Source: Aphrocallistes beatrix (lineage: Eukaryota > Porifera > Hexactinellida > Sceptrulophora > Aphrocallistidae). Taken from it: a stretch of DNA of 64,000 nucleotides. The notes beneath the pieces are model-generated. The model saw nothing but the letters and a program-made list of their open reading frames with translations. It had not been told where the DNA came from and searched no databases. A program made the position numbers and the translations under genes. Positions 42,449 through 53,710 of the stretch are shown piece by piece. The stretch is taken from NCBI GenBank assembly GCA_963281255.1, contig OY725504.1, positions 930,001 to 994,000 of the forward strand, in the 5' to 3' direction. How positions within the stretch are numbered: position 1 is the stretch's first letter; every line of letters starts with the position of its first letter.

Positions 42449-43814
42449 AGAATGCTTTGTCACATATAGGTAGCTATGGTGATAACTTGTTCTGTTGATA
42501 TTTATGTTTATATTACATCAATTTTCTGTCCTCAAATGGAGTGGTTGAGCATGAAAATTTTTCGATTCCACAGCTAAGAACAAAATAAATTTCGAGCCAT
42601 CTTTATTGATCGGTAATAAACCCTATTTTAGTTGGAGATGATAGTCACTGAAATCTGAATGGAAGTTGTCTCGTTATGAGTTGTAAGTTTATGCCGTGAC
42701 TATCAAATTTAGGGATTAGTAATCCGAAATAAAAATGAATATTGTCCATATTTATTATTTAATTTGTAAATTGGCAGCAAATCTTGTGCCAAGGTAATTA
42801 GCTACTAAGCCACTTTCACTCTCTAACAGAGTTTAACAGCTAGAGTCTATAATTGGCAAATAAAAGTTATGATGAACGCGACCAAATTTATTCTATATTT
42901 AGAACCATATGGTAATGATCTTTCCTATTTCAGTTCTGAACATGATAGGAATTGAAATAGGACAGACATTCCAACTTTTAATTCATCATCCTACACTATA
43001 TCGTTGCCAAATTCTGATTACATATTTTATTCAGTTGATTTGTATTAGCACTCTAGCCTAGCATATGTTGATGTTCTAACTTGATATTTTACAAATCTCT
43101 CCATGTTTAGATTTGCAAGAATTCCAGCTTATCATTGATAAATTTGACCTAAAACATTAATTATTATGACCCGAGACGACGCGAATATACACACGAGATA
43201 AACTCGACGAGTTAATGGGTGCATTTCTACTTTACTTAACACACACAGGCTGGGCTTCTTTTCCATTATTTGCAGATAGAGCCGTGCGTCTATTTTCACA
43301 CAATACACTCGACATAAGTTCGAAACCGTTTTCCTCGTTGCGTAATAGGCTTCCTCATACGCTCTGATTTGTCTGTGATTATATTAGATCAGTTTTCTCC
43401 TTTTCCGAACTTTTGTGTATTTCCTACTTACTTTAAGTGATCCTTTATTCTCATTACTTTTAACTGTCCGGAATTTAATGCTACAATGATCTGCAAAACT
43501 AAATTTAAAGTGTACGACAGCGATTTTCAACCTTTTTTGATATAAATAATTTTCCTATATTCTGTGGACCCCCTCCTATTAACCGTAATACAAAATTTGG
43601 AATCCTGTAGACCCCCTGATATCTTCAGTAAGGGGTCCATGGACCCCAGGTTGGGAACCACTGGATAGAATTTTGTATTTGTCTGTTGATTTTGTCGAAA
43701 AATGTTGCTTTTATTTTGTTAACTCGTAGTACTTGTGTTGATAGTAATTCAAATACTGCTCTACTCTATGTATTGTCCATTTCTGAGTGTATAAGGTGTA
43801 TATTGAGACCTGTG
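42449..43814. other. Spacer between RIOK1 and VARP with one MITE
   Basis: About 1.4 kb. A hAT-type MITE occupies 43518-43663. An imperfect hairpin CCTATTTCAGTTC / GAATTGAAATAGG lies near 42924-42962. Nothing else is recognised. Confidence 0.45.
43518..43663. mobile_element. hAT-type MITE
   Basis: It is the inverted relative of the element at 26805. It begins CAGCGATTTTCAACC, contains GTGGACCCCCTCC and GTAGACCCCCTG, and ends GGTTGGGAACCACTG. The flanks GTGTACGA and GATAGAAT do not match, so the target duplication has decayed. It lies about 150 bases before the VARP start. Confidence 0.85.
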
Positions 43815-46800
43815 ATGTCATATGATGAAGACATATCGACGAACCCAGTATTCAGAAGGATTGTGACCAGATTCCCTCAAATCACACGGGAGGCTCCTCT
43901 AAAGTCTCTCTTATTATGTATACCCAAAAGTGCGATTGCAAAGGAAATAGTCGCCAACCTACAAGATGGAGATCTCCTCAACTACGTCCTAAAGCCGACT
44001 AACAGCTCCCCCCAGACTGGAGTTGAAGTGTACTCTACTCTCACGAAGAAACTTGTCGAAGTGCGGGGCAGTACGCTGCTACTGAGGCATGGATTCAGTG
44101 AGGAGAGAACTGTGAGAGTCCTGTTTGAAGAGACTTTCTATAACACAGAAGACAAGTCCTTTCCTGTTCTGTGTGTCGACCAGCCTTTTGAAGGTATTTC
44201 CATCTTAGACTTTGCATGATTAAATCCGATATTTATATTTTCTATTTGGTTTGATATAAAAATTTGCATTTTAAACTCTCCGGAAGCTGATAGCGCACAC
44301 GAATTTAGCGAATTTGAATCCTAAACTTTTGCATATCAGTCTAGGACGGCTGAAATGGTGTAATTAAGCAGACTAAGGATGCATGTCAATTCCAAATACA
44401 ATGCCATTGACTTTTCATTGCTTAAGTTCAGTGATTTATAATTTTAGCTGGTCGGCTAGCATTTAAGGCTGCTTCGTGTCTGTTTACCTTTTTTGGGTTA
44501 CATAAATTTGAACTTTCATTTGTGAGTGACTCTGATAAGCAAATCGTACAAGTAAGGTTATCTTAAAGATTTTCTATTTAGTCATTCAAATACTTTTAGG
44601 AAAATCTACCATTCAAGTTGTCCTGCAGCCAGAACAGCTGTTAAACCCCCAGGAATGTTTCAGATTCCTTCTAACCGGTAATGATCCCGGTGAAAGTAAC
44701 CTGGAGAGCTTCCTCCAGATCCAACTCTCCAACCGATCGAACATGTCAAGGTTCAGACAGGGAGTTTCGCTGAGACACATGCTGGACATCGTGTCAGACG
44801 TCATCACGAAACTGGTGCGGGATTGCCTCAGGTACTCTCAGGTACACCGGAAGTACAGAGATGATAAGAGCTACATCGATATTCTCAGACTGGCCGTGGA
44901 GAATGTGGTGTATTTCGAGGTTAGAAGAATTATTGTTATTTGGAGCTGTTCAAAGGTTATGTCGAAAAAATCCTGAAAGTTGACCCCACTCCCTCTCTCC
45001 TTGATTATAATATTTAATAACGTGTAACAACTGTTGCATATCACCATTTAATACTTCTTTAGGCCAAGTAATGGGGGCATTCTGTACCCTCTGCTTAATT
45101 TACACATAAAATCATGAATATATTCGCCCTAGAATACCCAGTAGTCTTGAAATACGTTTCATAACGTGTAAATCAGATTGGAGTGTTTTAAAACTGTTAT
45201 TGTGAGATAGCTAATCAACTCACACATACCATTAGTCGTAAGAAACTAATGGTTGCCCGATCAATGAACGATGTCTAAAATTTAGTTTTTAATCGAAAAC
45301 TACATTTTTCAGATCTACCCCAAATTATTTAAAGTCGTGTGCGGGCTGGTGTCTCGGGAAGACGGGGAGCTGAACAAGGTGACGCGGAATCTGGCACACA
45401 TCGAAGCCAGTGACCTTGACATAAAGTCTCAGTTCTGCTTCAACTTCCCCAAAGCGAAACGGGAGTTGGCTAGAATGAACTCACTCTGCACTCCCTACCA
45501 AAAGCTGTCCTGTCTCCACCAAACTTTCCAGATTCTCTCTCAACCGACCCCTCACTCTAACGTAAGTAAGTAAGTACTTAATATTTTCGGATGGCAAACC
45601 CTTACAAAAGTATGATACATCACGTAACATTATCAATACTTCAACACAGAGAGATTGTTCAGTGGAATATGGCCTCTAGTTTGGTACCACATACCAACTA
45701 AGTCAACAGAAAATCCTACTTTTCGCTGTACTCTCGTACAGATATCTCGTCCAAAATGCTATAGAAATCGTACATTTCATTTTGGTAGTTGGTACGGGTT
45801 GACTGGTTCCCCTCTATTCACAGGAAGCTTTGAATGCAGACGATTTGCTACCGTTACTCGTCCTCCTGATCATCCACTCAGACATCCCCTGCTGGTACGG
45901 GAACCTCACCTTCATGGAGAACTTCTACCTCTCCCCCATCGACAAGGAGAGGCACAAGTACTGCGTTAGCTCGGTGGAGGCGGCGCTGGAATTCTTACGC
46001 TCTGGGAACCTCAAAGTTGACAGATCCAAAAAGTCCTGGCTCATTCAGGTGAGAAGTGCTGAGTTTTGTTAATCGAGCCTATTTGATTAATCACACCACT
46101 GAATAGTAGACTTGAGTTTATTTTAAGGCGTTTCTCAAGAGCTGAGAGTTGTAGTACAATAAATTGTGTGAGACGGTGAGACCGTATATTTTGATTAGAA
46201 ATGTGGAATTATGTAGTGTAACCCGATTTTACAGAGGGTCAATTCTATTTATAGAATAGACCCCACACTTTTAGGGTTCCCCCGCCCAAAATGAGTTAGC
46301 AAAATCCCTGGTCTCAGGTTAAAATTCCACTTTATGATCAAAACTCTAAATTGGTTTTCTGATCAAAATACAGTCTCATATTGCGTATCTATTTCAGAAC
46401 GAAGGTTCTCCTCTCGCACGGCGAAGAAGCCCGAGCAGTGACTACGGGATTAACGACTTTTTTGAGCTCATAATCCAGGAGAACGTCTCCAAACTCCAGG
46501 AATCCCTTGACTCAGCTCAGAACTCCCACCTGAGGAAGCTGTGCCACCCACTGTGCACTTGTGACAAGTGTCAAACCCATCTCAATCCCTCGAACCGGAG
46601 CTTAGGAGCTGCTACTCTCCGCTCGTGCGACGATTGGGGGAGGAATCCACTCCATGTAGCTGCTCTAGTCGGCAACGAGCTGGTGGTGGAACTTCTGCTC
46701 AACTACGGCGCTCAGGTTAATAGGCAGAATCTGATTGTTTGAAACTAAGATGTTTGGAATGAAAGTTCATAGACTAATTCTTCTCTCTCATAGAAGTTAG

Positions 46801-49800
46801 TTCTTATTGTGGTCGCATGTGATGGCCTTTCGTCGCTGGCTTAATTTTAATTGTCTGTCAAAGAAGGTTTATCATTTATTAAGCAATCATAATAGAAACT
46901 GATTTCTTTGAAAATTAGAATTTGTATAGACTTTCGTCAACCAACCCTCGCTAGTTAAGCTATCCACCAAGGTTGCAACCGAATAGTTCAATATTTGGTA
47001 AATAGTTGTTATTCGGTTGGGAACTGAATATCAGTATTCGAATTTGGTTGGAGTAACCGAATATTATCAGTATTCGGTTAAGGAATATTCATGAATACTA
47101 GCACATCCAGTTACTATCTGTAAAATAGGTCAACATACAGTACTATAACGATTTACACTCCTCTATTAAAGATTATTTCAGCCGCTCAGTATTAGAATTT
47201 AAATATCCGGATATTACCAGCATTCGTATTCGGTTAGACTAGAGTAACCGAATATTATTAGTATTCATATTCGGTTAGGGAACTTTTCATGAATACTGAT
47301 ATTCGGTTCAATCGGTTTCAACCTTGCAGTATCCACACACCCAAACCACCGAATTATCCACTTCACACAAGTATCATATATCATACTACTGCGTAACTGT
47401 TTTAACATTTACAGAGTACAGTTTTTTACCGTTAGACCCTCTATGAGTTTCCCCACTAATTTCCATTCAGCACATTATAAGCATTTTCCTTGAAATTGTT
47501 GCTTATTGTTAGATACTTTGTGTGGTGACTCTACAGTCGAATTCATTTATAACAAATGCAACTGTTTTAATTTAATACAGTAGAACCTCAATAATTCGAC
47601 TTTTCTTTTTCAGATATCAATGAGCTTCGTACCATGCGATTTGTACTGCATAATCCGACAATTTGGCAATCCCACACTTTTTTTCGTTTCCCAACAGTGT
47701 GGGATTAGGTCCCACTGTATAATTGTATGTGATTGCATCGCTGTTTAGCCGAACTCGCAAGACTACCACGGCAGCAGTCCGCTCCACATGTCCTGTCAGA
47801 GAGGACACCTCCGTGTGAGTATGATGCTCGTGGACAGAGGAGCTCCCACCAACCTGCAAGACAACGAAGGGAACACTCCTCTACATCTCGGTACGTATCC
47901 TCCTCTCCACTCAATTACATACTAAATTCTGCGTATTATATATATATATGTATTGTATTATGTATTGTAATTATGGAGACAGTCACTCGAAATGTTTTGA
48001 TTATAGCTTGTCTCTACGGGCATGATGGATGTGTGAAAGCTCTCATCTTCCAGTCTCCAGCTCGGAAACTGAACCCTTACAACGAGAAAGGAGACACACC
48101 TCTGCACATTGGTTGGTTATTAATACTGGATCTAGCATTTGTAGATGTATCATAGCATGGTTGTACTTCTACATCCACTCGACCTTAAGCTCAGACTGAT
48201 TAACCAGAGTTCCATTCCTGCGTAATTGGTGCCGTTTTGGTAGAACTATACCAATGATGTCCGTGTTTTCAAGCATTTGCAATTTGTTTCACAATAGTTA
48301 TGTACTGCGTTGAGAACAATTCTGAGTACTCATTTGAACTTACTACCACTATGCTTTGTAAGAATTTTAGTCTCAATCCATAATTACATCTAAAATAGTA
48401 CATACATGATATCACGGCCTCTTCGACATTTTGATGAAGTTTAAGATTTCTTGTAATTAGACCCATAGTTCCATTTTGCTACTGGAATGGAATAAGCAGT
48501 TGATTAATGTATTTAATTAATTTCAATAATTGGAACAAAAAATTACCAAACGAAATTCAGCCAACGAAAACGATGGATATTTACTTAGAGATTCTCTACA
48601 ATGTCAGACGAATACAGTGCATCTGAATATCTGAATATTTCCATCGTTCTTAAGAGATAGACAAGATCACCGCATTAAACTAAGTATTTGTCTTAGCTGC
48701 TAGGTGGGGGTATGAGGACATCGTGTTGCTATTGCTGGAGTTTGGGGCTAGCACAGAAGCGAGAAATAAGGAGAAGCAAATTCCAGAAGATTGTGCTCAC
48801 AACTCTGCTATCCAGACGATATTTAAAGATTTTATTTTGAGAATCAGTGATCATGATGTTGGAATTCTCTCCAGGAGGGATAGCATTAGAAAGATGGTAA
48901 ATTGAGAACATCGTTAATCCGAACACCCAAAATATAATCTTGTTCGCTTCTATACTTTGAATCAACATTAAAATCTTCAACAAAATTGAGAAACCGCGAT
49001 AAAAAGCAATCATAACAAAATAATATAACAATACAAATTTAATGTAGTTAATACCCATTTCACTAAACGAAAAAAATTCATTAATCCAGAATTTTGTGTT
49101 ATAACACGTGTTATAACCTATGTTGTAACACGTGTTGTAACAGTTTAAGGGTATTCTTTTATTAGGATTGCTTTTTATCGAGGTTTCTCAACAATTTTAT
49201 TAGAAGATATAGGATTATAAATGTTGATATTCAAAGTATAGAGGTGAATAAGATTATATGTTGGGTGTTTAGATTAGTGATGTACGGGTAACATATGTTA
49301 TAATCTCTCATAATCTCGAAATATAACAATTTGTATAGAGACATCCTTCACTAATTCGTTCAAGCACATTTGGCTACAGTCCTATGACATACCGGAGAGC
49401 TAACAACATGTCACGCACAATAACAGCTCTGCAGTTGAAGAATAATCATTTGATCGAGAAGGAAATGCATCTAGTCTTTGATGCCATTACCTTGGGAAAG
49501 GAGCGTATAGTTAGGGACCTGTTGGGATGGTCGGAAGATCATGAGAGTTATTTATCAGATAGTGGACTCAGTTCTGATTTGAGTGACACCATTAGTAATG
49601 GGTCCTGCCATCCATTGTGCAAGTGTAAGAGGTGCACTTCTGAATTGATAACAGAAACTCCACTCAATGTATCTATGGCTTCAAAGTCAGGTAGCTTACA
49701 CGAAACTATTTTAATTATAAATGTCTTACTTTAAATATCTTATATATTAAAACGCAATCTGTTTGTGCGAATTGATTGTTGTTAATTTCCCGTCATAAAT

Positions 49801-50912
49801 AATTTGAGCATAATGTTAATTTCCTGTCATAAAAAGTTTGAGCATAATTTGAGCATATTTTGAGCATAATTTGATCATATTTTAGGTTAATTTGAGCTTT
49901 TTTTTAGCCATGCGCCAATAATCTTCCCCAGATCAACTTACTATCCTATAGCATTTCACGAGATTTTTTAATTCACCAGGTCTTACATTCTTGCACATGG
50001 CCTGTCAGCACGGGAAGTACTCCCTCTCCAAGCTATTTATATCTAAGGGAGCAGACATCAACGCCCGCACGTACTCACTCAAACAGACACCATTGCATCT
50101 CGCCGCTCAGTACGACCACACAGATGTTGTGCAGCTCTTGATAGAGAATGGGTCCGAGTTGAATCCTAGAGATGTGAATGGATGCACTCCCCTGCACTAT
50201 TGTGCCACCAACGGACACAAGGAGAGTGCTGAGTGTCTCCTACAGCATGGAGCTAGTCCGAACGAGGCGAATTCACGTGAGGATATCCCGCTGCATAGCG
50301 CCTCTAAGTGGGGACATGGCGTTATGGTGGAGTGTCTGTTGGACCATGGCAGTCGTGTGGACACACATAACGCGGACAGTCTCGTACCGATTCAGGTAGC
50401 ACTACTTTATATTTATTTAGAACTTATCTTGTGCTATTAATTACTTTCCATCAACTAAGATGACTCAGTCTAATGAAGTTATCTCCATATTGGAGAGCAC
50501 AGCTGTCCCTCGCAAGCATTCAGGTTCTCAGTGTAGCAGCTTAAACACAGACTTAGATATCACCTCTTCCAACACTTCCCTGCCTCGTTCATCTCCCTCC
50601 TCGATACAGGAAAATGCACAGGTATTTTTTACTTTTTAAAACCTTTTGGTGCATAAAAATAACTGTTGCAAGAGTCATTACTTGCGCTGTGAAAGTAGCT
50701 GAGAATAATTAGAGTGGTTTTAAGTATCTATTTTTGCGATTTGAATAAGCACTTTGTTCTAGACTCAGATCGATGAGTCCCCACCAGAAACGGTGAGCAG
50801 CGTTTACAATTCTCTTTTGAAGATCGACAAACTCAGTATACAACGCGCGAAATCAGACGCTGAAGTAGGATCTAGCCTCATGTCAGCAGCCACACCCACC
50901 ATTCTGACTTGA
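43815..50912 (+). CDS. ANKRD27: VARP: VPS9-domain and ankyrin-repeat protein
   Basis: Rab21/Rab32/38 and VAMP7 partner on endosomes, recruited by retromer. Twelve exons join in phase: 43815-44193, 44600-44919, 45313-45561, 45824-46048, 46398-46715, 47749-47890, 48007-48111, 48697-48896, 49435-49690, 49980-50395, 50460-50621 and 50763-50912 (TGA). They give 973 residues (human about 1050). The N-terminal region keeps MSYDEDISTNPVF and VLFEETFYN. The VPS9 GEF core spans about 220-400 (FNFPKAKRELARMNS, ADDLLPLLVLLI). Two ankyrin blocks follow. Two zinc-fingernail motifs survive: CHPLCTCDKC (440-449) and CHPLCKCKRC (704-713), the known VPS29-binding sites. The acceptors of exons 9 and 11 lack a strong pyrimidine tract but keep phase. 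Introns 4, 5 and 8 carry transposons. Confidence 0.94.
46218..46308 (-). repeat. Dispersed repeat, second copy
   Basis: Reverse-complement relative of 28371-28473. It keeps GGTCAATTCTATTTATAGAA, CCCCCGCCCAAAATGAGTTA and GCAAAATCC. It lies in VARP intron 4. Confidence 0.65.
46968..47329. mobile_element. Inverted-repeat element with ATTCGGTT-rich interior
   Basis: The left end CAAGGTTGCAACCGAATA matches the inverted right end CGGTTTCAACCTTGCAG. Flanks share TATCCAC on both sides, fitting a 7-8 bp target duplication as in hAT elements. The interior repeats ATTCGGTT and AACCGAATATTA many times in both orientations. It lies in VARP intron 5. Confidence 0.78.
47576..47719. mobile_element. Tigger-like MITE
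   Basis: TACAGTAGAACCTCAATAAT then TCGAC at the left; GTGGGATTAGGTCCCACTGTA-type end at the right. TA-bounded. It ends only 29 bases before the acceptor of VARP exon 6, so it overlaps the likely branch-point region. Related to 60534-60635. Confidence 0.78.
48914..49276. mobile_element. MITE with AATCCGAACACCCAA ends and very long arms
   Basis: The left arm contains AATCCGAACACCCAAAATAT, CTATACTTTGAATCAACATT and GAGAAACCGCGATAAAAAGC. The right arm is its reverse complement with few changes, through GCTTTTTATCGAGGTTTCTC to GGGTGTTTAGATT. The centre has repeated ACACGTGTT palindromes. There is no open frame spanning it. It fills most of VARP intron 8. Confidence 0.82.
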
Positions 50913-51697
50913 TTTTGCTTCCTGGTTGTCTCTGTATATATGTAAGGTGTATTTTAATCGCTCTTCAATTGGCGCTCCTGATTGGTTCACTTTATTTTAT
51001 TGTGTGGCAATATAAAGTTTATGAATTCGAACTGTTTAATTAATCTTGTAGCTGGGCTGGGATTGGTTAACCGATTTTAGGGCTCGGTTATTTTGGTTTC
51101 CTCCAGGGCGGTTAACCGGTTAACCGATGTCAATACTAATTAGTGTAAATACGGATTTTTGGACTAATCTTTAACCTGGTATTAAAAATTTTGTCATTTT
51201 CAGTGTTCTCGAAATATACTGATTAGAAAATTGGAATTATACTGTATTATCAAATTTTTAGAAGTAATATTCATGAATATCCATCGAAAAACAATGAAAT
51301 TAGTGTAAATATTTAGAAAATAAAGCAGATCGGCTAACCAATCGAATATTTTCTTAACCGTTAACCGAGATTGATGGTGGTTAACCGGTTAACCGAATCC
51401 AGCCTTGCTTGTAGTATAGATGCTAGATAGATCTGGGTGGTGGAGAGGTTTCCCCTCATTCTTCTACATTTACTGCCTCTACTCTAGAATCTGCTGATGA
51501 GTTCAAATTCACAAACTCAATAAATTTAATATACATAACTAGTAGACAATTCCCTATGACAAATCACATCATAATCATTCTACCATACACGTATTAACTT
51601 TAACAGCATGGTGTGAATACGCACAATTTGTTTAAAACTTTCAGACACAATAGACATAATTATAATATTAGTCCTAGAGTTAAAATTTTCAGTTAAG
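50913..51697. other. Spacer between VARP and PTDSS2, half transposon
   Basis: An inverted-repeat element (51052-51407) occupies about 360 of 785 bases. The remaining part next to PTDSS2 must contain its promoter. TAAAATTTTCAG, an acceptor-like string, lies five bases before the PTDSS2 ATG. Confidence 0.5.
51052..51407. mobile_element. Inverted-repeat element with GGTTAACCG motifs
   Basis: CTGGGCTGGGATTGGTTAAC at the left matches the inverted right end GTTAACCGAATCCAGCCTTG. CTTGTAG flanks both sides (51045-51051 and 51408-51414), fitting a 7-8 bp duplication. GGTTAACCGGTTAACCG is repeated near both ends. No coding capacity. Confidence 0.8.
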
Positions 51698-53014
51698 ATG
51701 TCCAGTAAAATTACGAATAGGCGGAACAGTGAAGTTACATTATCAAAGTCCCAAAACGCAACCACGGAAACTTTATCAAACGGACAGCAGAACGAGACAG
51801 TTACTACAAATGGGAAGGCACCTCTCCCCTATGAGGAAGAGACAGACACCTTCTTTTGGAGAGCTCACACCCTCACGGCTCTAGTCCTAATTTCAGCAGT
51901 ATTCATCTATATAACTCTTTTCGAAGTTCCTTCATCAGACAACGACTATAACATGAAGAGAGGGATAATCGGGGTAGTTTTGGTGTTCATAGCAGTTGCG
52001 TCTATCCATATGCCAGACGGTCCATTCAAAAGGCCCCACCCTGTAATATGGCGCATCGTCATGAGTTGCAGCATAGTGTATCTCCTCGTGCTTATATACC
52101 TGCTGTTCCAGAATCACGATGGAGTGAGACATATTCTCTCTGTTTTTGATCCTAAACTGGGCCGTCCGTTACCTGAGCGTACTTACGCCGAAGACTGTGA
52201 TGTGTACACTCCAGAAAACAGAGATAATCCTTTTGCAAACCTCATTGACAAGATGGACGTTTTCGTTCCATCACATTTTTTTGGATGGTGGGTGAAGGCA
52301 CTGATTTTAAGAGATTTCTGGATTCTGAATATTTTAAGCTTCCTGTTTGAGATAATGGAATATCTGTTAGAACATCAGTTGCCAAATTTCGGTGAATGTT
52401 GGTGGGATCATTGGTTGCTAGATTTCTTATTTTGCAACGGGTTAGGCATTTGCTTCGGCATGCTCACTCTCAACTATTTGAGTGTCAAAACTTATCAATG
52501 GCGATCTCTTTACAACATCCCTACCTTCAAAGGCAAGCTCAAACGTGCAGTTGCCCAGTTCATGCCCTATAACTGGACCAGTTTCCACTGGGGGTATATG
52601 GAGAATTTGTATAGATGGTTGGTTATCTGGTGTATCATTATTTTCTGGATGATTTGTGAGCTCAATGCTTTCTACTTGAAAGCCATCCTATGGGTCCCCC
52701 CCAACCACGTGTTTAACCTGTACCGCCTCACTCTCTACTCCTTCATGGGTTCAGTTTCGATTAGAGAAATCTACGATTATTTAGACGGCAAAACACATAT
52801 ATTTGGTCGGCAAGCATGGATCACCGTTTTTATAATTATTGTAGAAGTTTTAGTTGAAATTAAATTCGGTGAAGAGATTTATAGTGTTCCATGGCCGAAT
52901 TGGGTTTTATTTGTTTTCTCAACAGCAGCTGTCGTCTGGACTCTTTACACTATTTTCTATTTCAACCCTTTTATTCGGAAATCACTCAAGAAATCGACTA
53001 AAAAGTCGAAGTGA
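51698..53014 (+). CDS. PTDSS2: Phosphatidylserine synthase 2
   Basis: Base-exchange enzyme that makes phosphatidylserine from phosphatidylethanolamine at the ER/mitochondria-associated membrane. Intronless, 438 residues (human about 487). A polar N-terminus of 50 residues is followed by TFFWRAHTLT and about nine hydrophobic segments. The family core is well kept: NMKRGIIGV, DGPFKRPHP, DPKLGRPLPER, EHQLPNFGECWWDHW and NGLGI. HQLPNF with WWDHW and the overall match point to PTDSS2 rather than PTDSS1. It ends in a lysine-rich tail (KKSTKKSK), possibly an ER-retention type signal. The acidic C-terminal extension of the human protein is missing. Confidence 0.95.
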   Translation: MSSKITNRRNSEVTLSKSQNATTETLSNGQQNETVTTNGKAPLPYEEETDTFFWRAHTLTALVLISAVFIYITLFEVPSSDNDYNMKRGIIGVVLVFIAVASIHMPDGPFKRPHPVIWRIVMSCSIVYLLVLIYLLFQNHDGVRHILSVFDPKLGRPLPERTYAEDCDVYTPENRDNPFANLIDKMDVFVPSHFFGWWVKALILRDFWILNILSFLFEIMEYLLEHQLPNFGECWWDHWLLDFLFCNGLGICFGMLTLNYLSVKTYQWRSLYNIPTFKGKLKRAVAQFMPYNWTSFHWGYMENLYRWLVIWCIIIFWMICELNAFYLKAILWVPPNHVFNLYRLTLYSFMGSVSIREIYDYLDGKTHIFGRQAWITVFIIIVEVLVEIKFGEEIYSVPWPNWVLFVFSTAAVVWTLYTIFYFNPFIRKSLKKSTKKSK

Positions 53015-53710
53015 TGTCGATCCTAAGAAGAAGCAGGGATTTCTAGAGAGAACTATTCGTATCGATTACATGAAACAGTACAGAGTTTAAGTGTTTTTTT
53101 CAATTAATTAGATTAGTCATTTCACATTTAAACTTTGAATCACACGTTCATATGTAACTATTAAATGTTATATACAGTCGACTCCGCTTAATAGGGCCAC
53201 ATCGGTCAGAGGACATTTTGGCCCGATTAAGCGGAGAACCCTATTAACCGAAAATGTTGTATTAGCTTCTACTAGTATGTGTGAGAGCTATTTCTGTCTT
53301 GCCAAAAGTGGCCCGATTAAGCGGAGTCGACTGTACTACGAATTTAGAAACTCGTAAATATTTTCAACTGCATTGTTTATATAATGCACAGCTGAAGCTA
53401 GCTGTCATTAGATTTAGTCTCAGACAATTTGTATAGATTCGATCAAATGCCAACATCCATTGATATTATAACATTTCAATGACAATTTCAGCCAATTTCT
53501 ATTTATTTTCTAAGACTCAAATGATCTGAAAGTTCTGTTTTTAGTACAGTTCTATTCTCATTGAGCTATTAACGTGTACTTAACAAACCTGATTAGAAAT
53601 TACCTTTTTGAAAATTAGACTTACATTCTCAATTTGAATACTCTAGAGTGACAGCAGAATAAATATTATAATCACTATAATTAGTCCGCCGTATTTGCTC
53701 TGCTGTCAAG
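53015..53710. other. Spacer between PTDSS2 and ABCD3 with one MITE
   Basis: About 700 bases. A pogo-like MITE fills 53173-53335. The rest is AT-rich and shows nothing else recognisable. The ABCD3 start follows GCTGTCAAG. Confidence 0.45.
53173..53335. mobile_element. Pogo-like MITE, 'TACAGTCGACTCCGCTTAAT' family
   Basis: Near-identical to 16834-17007 in both ends and in the internal CGATTAAGCGGAGAACCC and GTATTAGCTTCTA. The high similarity suggests fairly recent spread of this family. Confidence 0.9.
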
